Positions 43,679-51,324 of a stretch of DNA of 64,000 bases are shown here, piece by piece. Positions within the stretch are counted from its first letter, which is position 1; every line of letters begins with the position of its first letter. The position numbers and the translations under genes were made by a program. Source of the stretch: JBFLVU01 sp037444825 (GTDB lineage: Bacteria; Acidobacteriota; UBA4820; DSQY01); NCBI GenBank assembly GCA_037444825.1, contig JBBILR010000001.1, positions 124,001 to 188,000 of the forward strand. Reading direction: 5' to 3'. The notes under the pieces are model-generated. The model was not told where the DNA came from. It ran no database searches and saw nothing but the letters and a program-made list of their open reading frames with translations.

Positions 43679-44410
43679 ATGGCGGTGAACCCGGAGCGCC
43701 GCAACTACACAATCTGGCTCGCGCTCGCGGGGGCGGCCGTCTTTCTCTTTTTTCTTCCTTGGGTCGTCGGGCTGGACGGGATGAAAGGGGGGTATGCACT
43801 CCAGTTCGTCTCGGCGGCTCTCGTCCTCCCCATGGGCCTGGCCGGGGCCTTCCTGACGCGGAAGCGGGCCCGGCTCTACGACCGGATTCTGGCGGAGGAA
43901 GGGCTCCTGGCCCGCTGGACGCCGCCGCCGATGGAGTGGCGGCTCTTCTGCGAGGCGGAACTTCGGCGCGAGCGCGCCGAGAAGCAATTTCTCTTCCTGC
44001 TGATCGCCGGATTCGCCGTTTTCTTCAGCGGGCTCTTCTCCCTGCTGGATCGCAAGGCCGCTCCGTTCCTCCTCTGGGGGGCCGCAGGATTCGTGGCCTT
44101 CATGGCGGTGATGGCCGTTCTTTCGGTGTGGCTCCCGCACCGGCGCCGCGCGCGGAGCGACGGGGAAACCCGGATCCACCGGGAGGGGCTGATCACGGCC
44201 GGGACCCTGCACGCCTGGACCGGTGTCGGGACCCGGCTCGAGGCGGTGGAGATGGAGCGGGAGGAGGAGGGGCTGCTTCTGGCCTTCACGTACAGCTTTC
44301 CGACGCGCAACGGCCGGGAGACGCGGACGGCCCGGGTCCCCGTCCCCCCCGGAAAAGAGGAGGAGGCGGAGGCCGTTCGGCGGTTCTTCACAGAAGGAGC
44401 GGTGGGCTGA
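43679..44410 (+). CDS. Hypothetical membrane protein, four helices and a soluble tail
   Basis: I do not recognise this 243-residue protein. It has two hydrophobic segments near the start (about 10-30 and 37-57), a polar, charged stretch (about 60-100), two further helices (about 102-121 and 126-147) and a soluble C-terminal region of about 90 residues. The tail is rich in beta-type sequence (TRLEAVEMEREEEGLLLAF, RETRTARVPVP). The layout is reminiscent of small PH-like or DUF3592-like membrane proteins, but I could not match it. Codon use is as in its neighbours, so it is probably a real gene. It converges with dinB, ten bases apart. Confidence 0.7.
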   Translation: MAVNPERRNYTIWLALAGAAVFLFFLPWVVGLDGMKGGYALQFVSAALVLPMGLAGAFLTRKRARLYDRILAEEGLLARWTPPPMEWRLFCEAELRRERAEKQFLFLLIAGFAVFFSGLFSLLDRKAAPFLLWGAAGFVAFMAVMAVLSVWLPHRRRARSDGETRIHREGLITAGTLHAWTGVGTRLEAVEMEREEEGLLLAFTYSFPTRNGRETRTARVPVPPGKEEEAEAVRRFFTEGAVG

Positions 44411-44420
44411 GGCCGGTGGC

Positions 44421-45596
44421 TCACTTCGGGGGTTCTTCGGTCCCGCCCCATCGGATGGAGGAAGGCCCGAAGCGCTCTCGAAGGGCGTCCACCACCGCCT
44501 CGGCCTTCCGGCGGCGCTCCCGCTCCGCTTCCTCGAAGAGGCTTCCGGGCCGGGGGCCGCTCCGCCGCTCCAGCCGGTAGGCGGCCAACCCGCAAAGCCG
44601 CACCGGCTCGTTCCGGTCGAGGCCTTCCAGAAGACGTCGTCCCACTGCGAAGAGCTCTTCCCAGGTGTCGGCGGGCCGAGCGATCAACGCCTGCCGCGTG
44701 TGGAGGGCGAAGCCCGCGGTCTTGACCTTGACCCGCACCCCGCCCGCCCGGAGCCCCTCCCGTCGGAGGTGAGAGGCCACCCGCTCCGCCGCCCTCCGGA
44801 GGCTCGGGAGGAGGGCGTCAAGCCCCCGGAGGTCCTCCTCGAAGGTCTCCTCCGCCCCGATGGAATGGGCCTCCCTCTCCCCCACCACGGGGCGGGAATC
44901 CTGGCCGAGGGCCAGCCGGTGGAGCTCCCGCCCGGCCTCCCCCAGGAGGGAGACGAGGCGCTCCTCCGTTGCGGCGGCGAGGTCCCCGATGGTCGCGAGA
45001 CCCAGGGCGACGAGGCGAGCCCGGGTCTTGGGCCCCACCCCCCAGAGGCGCCCGACGTCCAGCGGGGCCAGGAAGGGGCGGACCTCCTCGGGGGGCACGA
45101 CGGTGAGGCCCGCCGGTTTTCGAAAATCGCTGGCCACCTTCGCCACGAACTTGCAGGGGGCCACTCCCACCGAGACGGTGAGGTCCGTCGCCTCCCGGAC
45201 GGCCCGCTGCAAGGAGGCCCCCATTTCCCCTGGCCCGCCGAAGATCCCCTCGGAACCGGTCATGTCGAGGAAGGCCTCGTCCAGGCTCAGGGGCTCCACC
45301 AGGGGCGAAAAGCGGTGAAAGACCTCCCGGATCTTCTCCGACTCGGCCTCGTACCGGGAAAAGTCGGGGGCGAGGAACACCGCCCCGGGGCACAGGCGGC
45401 GGGCTTCGGCCATGGGCATGGCGCTGTGGACGCCGAAAGGGCGGGCCTCGTAGCTCGCCGTGGAAACGACCCCCCTTTTCCCCAACCCTCCCACCACCAC
45501 AGGTTTCCCCCGGAGTTCGGGGCGGTCCCTTTGTTCCACCGCCGCGTAAAAGGCGTCCATGTCGGCGTGGAGGATGATGCGGGGCCAACGGGCCAT
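44421..45596 (-). CDS. dinB: DNA polymerase IV (Y-family)
   Basis: A 391-residue error-prone translesion polymerase. The palm acidic residues are Asp12 in HADMDAFYAAVEQRD and the SLDEAFLDMTG pair near residues 98-104. SASYEARPFGVHSAMPMAEARRLCP is the fingers signature, and GVGPKTRARLVALGLATIGDLA is a helix-hairpin-helix typical of DinB. The little-finger domain follows. A beta-clamp motif may lie in the basic tail, but it is not obvious. Start at 45596 has a GGGAGG site. There is no LexA box that I could recognise upstream. Confidence 0.94.
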   Translation of the reverse strand: MARWPRIILHADMDAFYAAVEQRDRPELRGKPVVVGGLGKRGVVSTASYEARPFGVHSAMPMAEARRLCPGAVFLAPDFSRYEAESEKIREVFHRFSPLVEPLSLDEAFLDMTGSEGIFGGPGEMGASLQRAVREATDLTVSVGVAPCKFVAKVASDFRKPAGLTVVPPEEVRPFLAPLDVGRLWGVGPKTRARLVALGLATIGDLAAATEERLVSLLGEAGRELHRLALGQDSRPVVGEREAHSIGAEETFEEDLRGLDALLPSLRRAAERVASHLRREGLRAGGVRVKVKTAGFALHTRQALIARPADTWEELFAVGRRLLEGLDRNEPVRLCGLAAYRLERRSGPRPGSLFEEAERERRRKAEAVVDALRERFGPSSIRWGGTEEPPK

Positions 45597-45635
45597 GGGG
45601 CCTCCCGGAGGGTTCCCTTTTACCACGACGGGCCC

Positions 45636-45664
45636 TTGTAATTCCTCCATGGCCTCGCTACAAT
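45636..45664 (+). promoter_or_regulatory. Promoter of the ytxG/ytxH-like operon
   Basis: TTGTAA, 17 bases, TACAAT, in the divergent space between dinB and the ytxG-like gene. Both boxes are good and the spacing ideal. The predicted start is about 45 bases before the ATG at 45717. Confidence 0.62.
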
Positions 45665-45716
45665 ACGAAAAAGGCGACACGCAAGTGGTTGCGGGCCGAA
45701 AAAAGGCGGCGTACCC

Positions 45717-46151
45717 ATGGGATCGGTGACGGTGACCCTGACGCTGAAGGACCTGCTCCTCTTCCTTTTGACTGCGGGCGTTCTGGCCGGGTTGGCCTAC
45801 CTCGTGGCGGTCCTCCGCCGGCTCCTGGAGGTGGCCCGGCAGTTTCAGCGGACGGTGGACGAGGTTCGGTCCCTCCTGCCGGAGGTCCGCCGGGTGGTGA
45901 CCCAGACGGGGGAGACGCTGGAATCGGCGCGCCTTCTTCTTGAGGAATCCCGCCGGGTGGTGGGGGACGCCCGGGCGGTCACCGGCTCGGCGCGCGGCGT
46001 CGTGGAAGACCTCCTGAGGGACCTTTCGCTCATCCTCGGGCCCATCCACCTGGTGGCGGGCCTTTTCGAGAAAATGCAATCGGGGCTCCAGCGGTTGGCG
46101 GTCTTCCGCCGCTCGGAACCGGGCCCCAAGGAGGACAGTGATGAAACGTGA
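45717..46151 (+). CDS. YtxG-like (DUF948) single-pass coiled-coil protein
   Basis: A 144-residue protein with one membrane helix (about residues 9-30) and a long helical, probably coiled-coil, cytoplasmic part rich in paired Glu/Arg and Val/Leu (TVDEVRSLLPEVRRVVTQTGETLESARLLLEESRRVV in pieces). This is the layout of DUF948 proteins such as YtxG of Bacillus. In Bacillus, ytxG stands before ytxH in a stress-induced operon, and here a YtxH protein follows directly with an 11-base overlap, which supports the identification. The function of these proteins is not established. Confidence 0.7.
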   Translation: MGSVTVTLTLKDLLLFLLTAGVLAGLAYLVAVLRRLLEVARQFQRTVDEVRSLLPEVRRVVTQTGETLESARLLLEESRRVVGDARAVTGSARGVVEDLLRDLSLILGPIHLVAGLFEKMQSGLQRLAVFRRSEPGPKEDSDET

Positions 46152-46407
46152 GACGTCCAACGTGTTGGTGGCCTTTCTGCTCGGCGCCGTGGCGGGCGGC
46201 GTGACGGCCCTTCTCCTGGCCCCTGCCTCCGGGGAGGAGACGCGGAAGAAGCTCAAGGAGACCCTGCGCTCCGCCAAGGACAAGGCCCTCAAGGAGATCG
46301 AAGAGGCCAAGGAATTCGCCGCCGTCCAGAAGGAGGCGCTGAAGGAGGCCTACGCCGAGGGCAAGGAGGCCTACCAGAAGGCCGTGAAGAAGCACCAGGA
46401 AGCCTGA
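46141..46407 (+). CDS. YtxH domain protein
   Basis: An 88-residue protein. The N-terminal hydrophobic, glycine-rich helix (VLVAFLLGAVAGGVTALLLAPASGEETRKKLKE) with LLLAPASG is the YtxH signature. The rest is a lysine- and glutamate-rich helix. YtxH proteins are small, stress-associated and membrane-linked, of unknown function. The ATG at 46141, six bases after AAGGAGG, was preferred over the adjacent GTG. It overlaps the preceding DUF948-like gene, confirming an operon. Confidence 0.85.
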   Translation: MKRETSNVLVAFLLGAVAGGVTALLLAPASGEETRKKLKETLRSAKDKALKEIEEAKEFAAVQKEALKEAYAEGKEAYQKAVKKHQEA

Positions 46408-46426
46408 GCACCTCCGGGGATCCAAG

Positions 46427-47107
46427 ATGGCGGAAAAGAGGGGGGACCTGGCGGGGAACGGGAAGGGCGAGCCCTATATCCAGGCCTGTCCTTCCTGCGG
46501 CCGCCCCTACGATGCGGGGGCGGCCCCGTGGTGCGAGTGCATCACCGACCACCCCACCCTGGTCTGCCCCCACTGCGGCAAGTGTTTCTGCCATCTGGAG
46601 AAAGACGCCATCCGCGCCTTCTGGAACGCCGCCCCGCCGTCCCTCTGGAAGAGGAGGCTGGAGCGGCACCGGCAGCGGAAGGGGGTTCTTCTCGACGAAA
46701 GGGGGAACCCCCTCCGCAGGCCCTTGATCCTGGTGGCCGACGACAACGACGACGCCCGGTTGGTGGCCTTTCGGGTGCTGGAGGGGCTCGGGTACGGCGT
46801 CCTTTTGGCCCGGGACGGCATCGAAGCCTACCACCTGGCCTGTGATTACGTTCCCGACCTGGTTCTCACCGACCAGGTGATGCCCCACATGGACGGCAAG
46901 CGCCTCTGCCAGATGATCCGTGCCAATCCGGCCCTCTCCCGGGTTCGCCTGATCCTCATGACGGGTCTCTACCGAAAAGACCGGGAGCGGATCGAGCTGA
47001 TCCGGGAGAGCCGGGCCGACGACTTCCTCCCCAAGCCGGTCTCCTACGAGCGGCTGGGGGAGATCCTCGAAGGCTGGCTCAAGGTTCCGCCCGCCTCCGG
47101 CCCATGA
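46427..47107 (+). CDS. Response-regulator receiver protein with a cysteine-rich N-terminal domain
   Basis: A 226-residue cytoplasmic protein. The C-terminal CheY-like receiver domain (about 98-225) has the acidic pair Asp105-Asp106, the phosphoacceptor Asp149 in LVLTDQVMP, the threonine in LMTG and the lysine in LPKPVSY, so it should be phosphorylatable. The N-terminal 60 residues hold eight cysteines (21, 24, 36, 38, 47, 50, 53, 55) in CxxC, CxC and CxxCxxCxC pairs, probably one or two zinc sites. There is no DNA-binding or enzymatic output domain, and no histidine kinase is near. It overlaps rsmA (ATGA), so it is translated with a ribosome-maturation gene. Confidence 0.85.
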   Translation: MAEKRGDLAGNGKGEPYIQACPSCGRPYDAGAAPWCECITDHPTLVCPHCGKCFCHLEKDAIRAFWNAAPPSLWKRRLERHRQRKGVLLDERGNPLRRPLILVADDNDDARLVAFRVLEGLGYGVLLARDGIEAYHLACDYVPDLVLTDQVMPHMDGKRLCQMIRANPALSRVRLILMTGLYRKDRERIELIRESRADDFLPKPVSYERLGEILEGWLKVPPASGP

Positions 47108-47955
47108 GGGAACTCCCGCGGCCCAAACGGTCTCTGGGCCAGCACTTCCTCGTCTCCGAAACGGTCCTCGACCGTCTGGAGTCCCTATGCCGGGAAGCCT
47201 CCGCCGGCGCCGGCGCCATCCTCGAAATCGGTCCCGGAAGGGGTGCCCTTACCGCTCGCCTCCGCAAGCTGGGGCTCCCGGTGTGTTCCGTGGAGAGGGA
47301 CCGCGAGCTGGCCAGCCTGCTGAGGCAGGCCTTTCCGGGCCTGGACGTGGTGGAAGGGGACGCCCGGCGGATGGACCTCAACCTATTGGCCCGCCGGCTG
47401 GGAGCGGCGCCCCTTTTCGTGGCCGGGAACCTCCCCTACAACGCCGCCACGGAGATCGTGACCGGCGTGCTCTCCCGGCCCGACGCCGTCTGCGCCTGTG
47501 CCTTCATGGTCCAGCGGGAAGTGGCGGAAAAGCTCCTTCCGAGCGGGGAGGGGAGCCGTTCTCCCCTGGGGGCCTTCGCCGCCGCTGCGTGGCAGGGCCG
47601 GCGGGCGCTGGAAGTCCCGCCGGGGGCCTTCCGGCCTCCCCCCAAGGTCCGTTCCGCCTTCTGCCTCTTTTTCCGGAGGAGCCTCCCGGCCGTCCCCTGG
47701 GAGCGCCTGCCGGCCTACCGGGTTTTCCTGGAAAGGGCCTTCGCGCATCCCCGGAAGACCCTGGCGTCCTGGGGCCTCGGGAGGCGCGGGACGGAAGGGG
47801 AGGCCTTCCGGGCGGCCGTCGAAGCGGCGGGGCTGTCGCCCAAGATGCGTCCGGCGGAGGTCCCCTTCAGCGGCTGGGCACAGCTCTATCAGCGGCTTGG
47901 TGTCCCTCAGGGGACCATGAGCAGGTCGGGCGGGTCGGCGGGAAAAGAGCGGTAG
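47104..47955 (+). CDS. rsmA: 16S rRNA dimethyladenosine transferase RsmA (KsgA)
   Basis: A 283-residue SAM-dependent methyltransferase that dimethylates two adjacent adenines near the 3' end of 16S rRNA, a late step in 30S assembly. SLGQHFLVS opens the conserved part, EIGPGRGALTARL is the SAM motif, and GNLPYNAATEIV is the catalytic NLPY motif. FRPPPKVRSAF is the last landmark. Length is typical. The start overlaps the receiver-domain gene upstream; the end overlaps the convergent gene on the other strand by 49 bases, so the two coding regions share DNA at their 3' ends. Confidence 0.95.
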   Translation: MRELPRPKRSLGQHFLVSETVLDRLESLCREASAGAGAILEIGPGRGALTARLRKLGLPVCSVERDRELASLLRQAFPGLDVVEGDARRMDLNLLARRLGAAPLFVAGNLPYNAATEIVTGVLSRPDAVCACAFMVQREVAEKLLPSGEGSRSPLGAFAAAAWQGRRALEVPPGAFRPPPKVRSAFCLFFRRSLPAVPWERLPAYRVFLERAFAHPRKTLASWGLGRRGTEGEAFRAAVEAAGLSPKMRPAEVPFSGWAQLYQRLGVPQGTMSRSGGSAGKER

Positions 47956-48569
47956 AGGGCCGCCCCCGTGGCGGCGTCCATCCGCAGCCGAACCCGGAGG
48001 GGGTCTGCGGGCTTGGCCCCGAGGCCTTCCAGGAACTCCCGCCAGCGGATCTTCCAGGGGCTCGTGGCCATGCGGGCGCCAGGGACCTCCCCCTTCAGAT
48101 CCACGAGAAGGACGCGGCCGTCGTCGAAGAGGATGCGGTAGCGTTGGGGGACGGGGATCAGGTCGTCAAGGGTCGGGGGGATCACCCCCGCCTTCCCTGG
48201 CGTCGGGGCGGTGGTTTCGTCCCCCGGCACGATGCGGATCCGCTTCAGCTCCGCCGGGGGGTCGAGGTGTCCCTGGGACCAGGTCCGGCCGATCCAGAGG
48301 TCCTCGCGCTTTCTCGGCAGGAAAAAGCGGCGGGGGAACCCCACCTCCACGGAGGCCACGGGGTAGACGGCCAGCGTGGCCCCCGTGTGGCAGAGGCGAA
48401 TCTCCTTACGGGAAAGGTCCAGCTCCAGGTAGAAGCGTTTGGAAGCGGCCAGGGCCTGCCGCTGAACCAACACCGAAGGAGGGCCCTCGTCGGCGGTGGT
48501 GGTCGGCTCCGCCGCCAGGACGGCGAGCCCCAGGAACGCGAAAATCCAGGCGAGCGAAGGCTTCGGCAC
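47907..48569 (-). CDS. Secreted YkuD-like protein without catalytic cysteine motif
   Basis: A 220-residue exported protein: a signal peptide (about residues 1-21, SLAWIFAFLGLAVLAAEP) and a mature domain that begins KRFYLELDLSRKEIRLCHTG, then YPVASVEVG. This strand pattern is close to the first strands of YkuD L,D-transpeptidase domains. The catalytic signature (HxxxxxxSHGC or HxxxxDGC) is missing, so the protein is probably not an active transpeptidase. It lies eight bases after a genuine L,D-transpeptidase gene and may be an inactive paralogue or partner. The GTG start is inferred from position. It overlaps rsmA at the 3' end. Confidence 0.6.
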   Translation of the reverse strand: MPKPSLAWIFAFLGLAVLAAEPTTTADEGPPSVLVQRQALAASKRFYLELDLSRKEIRLCHTGATLAVYPVASVEVGFPRRFFLPRKREDLWIGRTWSQGHLDPPAELKRIRIVPGDETTAPTPGKAGVIPPTLDDLIPVPQRYRILFDDGRVLLVDLKGEVPGARMATSPWKIRWREFLEGLGAKPADPLRVRLRMDAATGAALYRSFPADPPDLLMVP

Positions 48570-48577
48570 GGCGCCCC

Positions 48578-49327
48578 TCAGTACATGTAGACGACGGTTC
48601 CGATGGTGGTCTTCTTCCAGACGATGCGTAGATCGTCCCGCCCCACCCGGATGCATCCGTGGCTCACGTTCCGGCCCAGGAGTCGGGTGTAGAGGGTGCC
48701 GTGGATCATGTAGCCCGGAGGACCGCCCCCCAGGTCCAAGGCGTACTCGCCCAGCATCCCCTCCTGGATCCGGTCGGAAAAGCGCTTGGGAATGGGCTCT
48801 CCCGACTCGATGTAGTCCCAGTCCGGGGCCACCCACACGGGGTTTTCCCGGCGGTTCTTGACGAAGAAGCGGCCGGTTGGGGTGTCGAAGACCCACCGGC
48901 GGCCCGTCTTGGGGTCGTCCAGCACCGATCCGGCCCCCGCCGAGACCACCGCCTTCAGAAGGATCTGATCCCCCTCCTTCAGGTAGAGGAGATTCTTCAC
49001 CCGGTCGATGACGATGAAGACGCCCTTGGGCCGGATCTTTGCGAGAGCCGTACGGGCCTGGGCCGCGGCGGCCTCCGGCCCGGCCCCCGGTTGGGGAGGC
49101 TCGAAGGGGGCGGTGTGGGCTTCGACGTAGCTGGGGTTGAGGGGCCGGTATCCGTAGCCGGTGGAGAGCCAGAGCAAGGCCACAAGCAGGGATAGGGGAA
49201 GGACCAGCAGGAGAAAGGCCAGGAGGCTCCACCTGAGGAGACGCCGGAAGGGCCCGGCGCCGCGGACGGAAGGCTTCCCCTCCTCCTGGGGGATCGGACC
49301 GCCCTCTTCCTTTGGCTCCTGTGTCAT
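48578..49327 (-). CDS. L,D-transpeptidase (YkuD family)
   Basis: A 249-residue periplasmic enzyme anchored by one helix (about residues 34-55). The YkuD catalytic domain contains the strands FIVIDRVKNLLYLKEGDQ and the site HGTLYTRLLGRNVSHGCIR, with nucleophile Cys225. Such enzymes either form 3-3 cross-links in peptidoglycan or attach the C-terminal lysine of an outer-membrane lipoprotein to diaminopimelate. The ATG overlaps the stop of the upstream transpeptidase (ATGA) and the next gene follows after eight bases, so it is the middle gene of a three-gene operon. Confidence 0.92.
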   Translation of the reverse strand: MTQEPKEEGGPIPQEEGKPSVRGAGPFRRLLRWSLLAFLLLVLPLSLLVALLWLSTGYGYRPLNPSYVEAHTAPFEPPQPGAGPEAAAAQARTALAKIRPKGVFIVIDRVKNLLYLKEGDQILLKAVVSAGAGSVLDDPKTGRRWVFDTPTGRFFVKNRRENPVWVAPDWDYIESGEPIPKRFSDRIQEGMLGEYALDLGGGPPGYMIHGTLYTRLLGRNVSHGCIRVGRDDLRIVWKKTTIGTVVYMY

Positions 49328-50484
49328 CTCGAGGCCTCCGCCTTCCGGAGCAAGGTCCGAAAGGCCCCGCCGTCGCCGTCGGCGCCCACGATGGCGACGA
49401 CGGTGCCGACGGGGACTTCATTATAAAGCGTTTCCATTTGGGGGTCGGGAAGGGCCACGCAGCCGTCGGTCCAGTCGAAGCCCTGCCCCCCGTGGCCGTG
49501 GATCTCGATGAGTCCCCCGATGCCGGTCCGGGGGGTGATCTTTCCCTGGGCCTTGAGACGGGCGAAGCGGGCCCGGTCCTCGTCGTTGGGGTAGTTGAGA
49601 AGGAGGGCCAAGGTGTACTTGGTTTGGCCCCGCCCCTTCTTCCTGATGACGCGGTAGAGCCCCTCGGGGGTGGCCCGGTCGCCGGCGTGGAGTTTCTGGT
49701 CCACCGACCGGGCGCCGAGCTCCACGGTGAAGGTCCGGGTCTTTCGCCCGTTTCGGTACACGTGGAGCTGGTGGTCTTCCTTGACCACCACCAGGGAAAC
49801 CCCCGGCGGGGAGAGGGAGGCGGCGACGGCCTGCTGCGTCCACCTCCGCCAGAGAGCCGTGTTGGCGGGGTCCACGTACCTCTGGAGCCTGGCCTTCGTC
49901 CCCTCGCGGGCCTTCTCGGCCGCGGAGAGGGAGGCCCGGGCCTCCCGCACCGCCTCGTCGAAGCGACGGGCCTCGTGGTAGCTCCGGGCCTTGAAGAGGT
50001 GCATCTCGGCGGAGGCGAAGCTGGCCCGGGTGGCCTGGGTGGGGAGGGAGGCTTCCAGAAGCTCGGAGACCAGCTCCAAGGTTTCTTCGGCCTGGCCCAT
50101 GAGGAGCCCGGCTTCCTTTTGGGCCTTGGCCTGGTGGCGGACCGTGTCCCGCCACAGGTCGAAGGCCTGCTTCTGCGCCTCGTCGAAGAGGCGCTCGGCC
50201 CGGCGGAAATCTCGGAACCCCCACCGTTCCGCCAGGGCCAGGTTGGCTTCGGTCCGGGCCCGTTTCAGGGCGCTCTGGGCGAGGAGGTACCGGGAGTGGA
50301 AGATGGTTCCCGCCCCTTCCTTCCGGGCCTTTTCCAGGAACCGGTCGGCGGCCTTGCCGGTGAGATCGGCGGGCGGGATCTGGCTGCCGTCGGCCAGGGG
50401 AACGAGAAAAACCGCCCCGAAGAGCGCTCCAAGGGCGAGAAGGAAGAGGAGAAAGGTCCGGAGGGTCGGGCGGGGCGCAGGCAC
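49324..50484 (-). CDS. L,D-transpeptidase with N-terminal helical domain
   Basis: A 386-residue protein: one membrane helix near the N-terminus (about residues 8-28), about 190 residues of helices rich in Ala, Glu and Arg (RAERLFDEAQKQAFDLWRD, ARSYHEARRFDEAVREARASL) and a C-terminal YkuD domain with IEIHGHGGQGFDWTDGCVALPD and nucleophile Cys342. The helical part could be a substrate-binding arm or a DUF4398-like hairpin. The GTG at 50484 was chosen over a TTG at 50511 because the latter lies inside the upstream terminator, while GGGAAGGA precedes the GTG. It is the first gene of the transpeptidase operon. Confidence 0.85.
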   Translation of the reverse strand: MPAPRPTLRTFLLFLLALGALFGAVFLVPLADGSQIPPADLTGKAADRFLEKARKEGAGTIFHSRYLLAQSALKRARTEANLALAERWGFRDFRRAERLFDEAQKQAFDLWRDTVRHQAKAQKEAGLLMGQAEETLELVSELLEASLPTQATRASFASAEMHLFKARSYHEARRFDEAVREARASLSAAEKAREGTKARLQRYVDPANTALWRRWTQQAVAASLSPPGVSLVVVKEDHQLHVYRNGRKTRTFTVELGARSVDQKLHAGDRATPEGLYRVIRKKGRGQTKYTLALLLNYPNDEDRARFARLKAQGKITPRTGIGGLIEIHGHGGQGFDWTDGCVALPDPQMETLYNEVPVGTVVAIVGADGDGGAFRTLLRKAEASR

Positions 50485-50509
50485 GGTCGGATCCTTCCCG
50501 GGGCCTCCC

Positions 50510-50542
50510 AAAAAAAGGGGGCGGCGCGGCCGCCCCCTTTTT
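50510..50542 (-). terminator. Strong terminator after the lipoprotein gene
   Basis: Read on the minus strand, a perfect 14-base-pair stem (AAAAAGGGGGCGGC / GCCGCCCCCTTTTT) with a three-base loop, ending in a run of seven T. It lies 23 bases beyond the lipoprotein stop and just before the first L,D-transpeptidase gene, so it should make lipoprotein transcript far more abundant than transpeptidase transcript. Confidence 0.85.
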
Positions 50543-50565
50543 CGGGGAGCAAGAAGGGGGAATCC

Positions 50566-51156
50566 TTACTTCTTGCCCTTCTTCAGCTCGATGGCGGCCT
50601 GCACGTCGGCGGCGACCTGGTCGGCCTTCGCCTTGGCGCCGTCGGCCTTGGCCTTGGCGTCGAAGTACTTCTCGGCGGTCATGTCGGCCTTGGCGGCTTC
50701 GATGTCCTGGCTGGCGGCGGCCACGTCGGCCTTCATGGCCTCGATGTCGGCCTTGGAGCCCTTGCCCTTGGGGGCCTTGCCCAGCGCCTCGTTGGCGGCG
50801 GTGACGGCGGCCTCGGCGGCGGTGATGGCCGCTTCGGCGTCCGCCTTGGCCTTCTCCTTGCCGGCGACGGCGTCGGCCTTGGCCTTGTCGGCGAGCTGCT
50901 GCAGCTCGGTGGTGAGCTGGGTGGCGACCTTGTAGGACTTGAAGAACTTGCTCTGCTGGGTGGCGAGCTCCTGGTCCAGAGCGGCGGCCTTGTCCTCGGC
51001 GGCCTTCAGGGACTCGGGGGCGTAGATGTCGGCCTGGGCGGCCTTGGCGGCGTCGAGGGCGGCCTTGGCGGCGTCGATCTGCTGCTGCGGCGGCTTGGCG
51101 CAGGCGACCAGGGCGATGAGGGCGAGAACCAACAGACTGGCGGCGAGCTTCCTCAT
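50566..51156 (-). CDS. Ala/Lys-rich coiled-coil lipoprotein, DUF4398-like
   Basis: A 196-residue lipoprotein: signal peptide with lipobox LVAC (Cys about 19) followed by an almost entirely helical mature chain of Ala, Lys, Asp and Glu. The first 50 residues (IDAAKAALDAAKAAQADIYAPESLKAAEDKAAALDQELA in pieces) resemble DUF4398. It ends in LKKGKK, a free C-terminal lysine as in Braun's lipoprotein Lpp. It has an excellent ribosome binding site, a hairpin in its leader and a strong terminator, so high expression is likely. Two L,D-transpeptidase genes follow. A role as an outer-membrane lipoprotein tethered to peptidoglycan is inference from these facts. Confidence 0.8.
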   Translation of the reverse strand: MRKLAASLLVLALIALVACAKPPQQQIDAAKAALDAAKAAQADIYAPESLKAAEDKAAALDQELATQQSKFFKSYKVATQLTTELQQLADKAKADAVAGKEKAKADAEAAITAAEAAVTAANEALGKAPKGKGSKADIEAMKADVAAASQDIEAAKADMTAEKYFDAKAKADGAKAKADQVAADVQAAIELKKGKK

Positions 51157-51188
51157 TTCTCCTTCACTCCTTTCGTGACCTTTTCCGG

Positions 51189-51210
51189 CCGGCGTAACCC
51201 CTTACGCCGG
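51189..51210 (-). promoter_or_regulatory. Hairpin in the leader of the lipoprotein gene
   Basis: A perfect nine-base-pair inverted repeat (CCGGCGTAA / TTACGCCGG) with a four-base loop, 33 bases before the lipoprotein start. No T-run follows on either strand, so it is probably an mRNA 5' stability hairpin or an operator rather than a terminator. Confidence 0.5.
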
Positions 51211-51304
51211 GCCGGGACCCCTGTGAAACGACCGTGCTTTGGGATGAACGCTGTCCAGGACTTGGGCAAACAACTTGGTGGTTCAATCACCGCGCGCTGC
51301 CTCC

Positions 51305-51324
51305 ACCCCAGCCATGGCTGGGGT
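51305..51324. repeat. Perfect 20-base palindrome
   Basis: ACCCCAGCCATGGCTGGGGT reads the same on both strands. It lies in the low-GC noncoding region. It has no spacer, so it is more likely a protein-binding site or part of a repeat element than a terminator. Confidence 0.6.
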
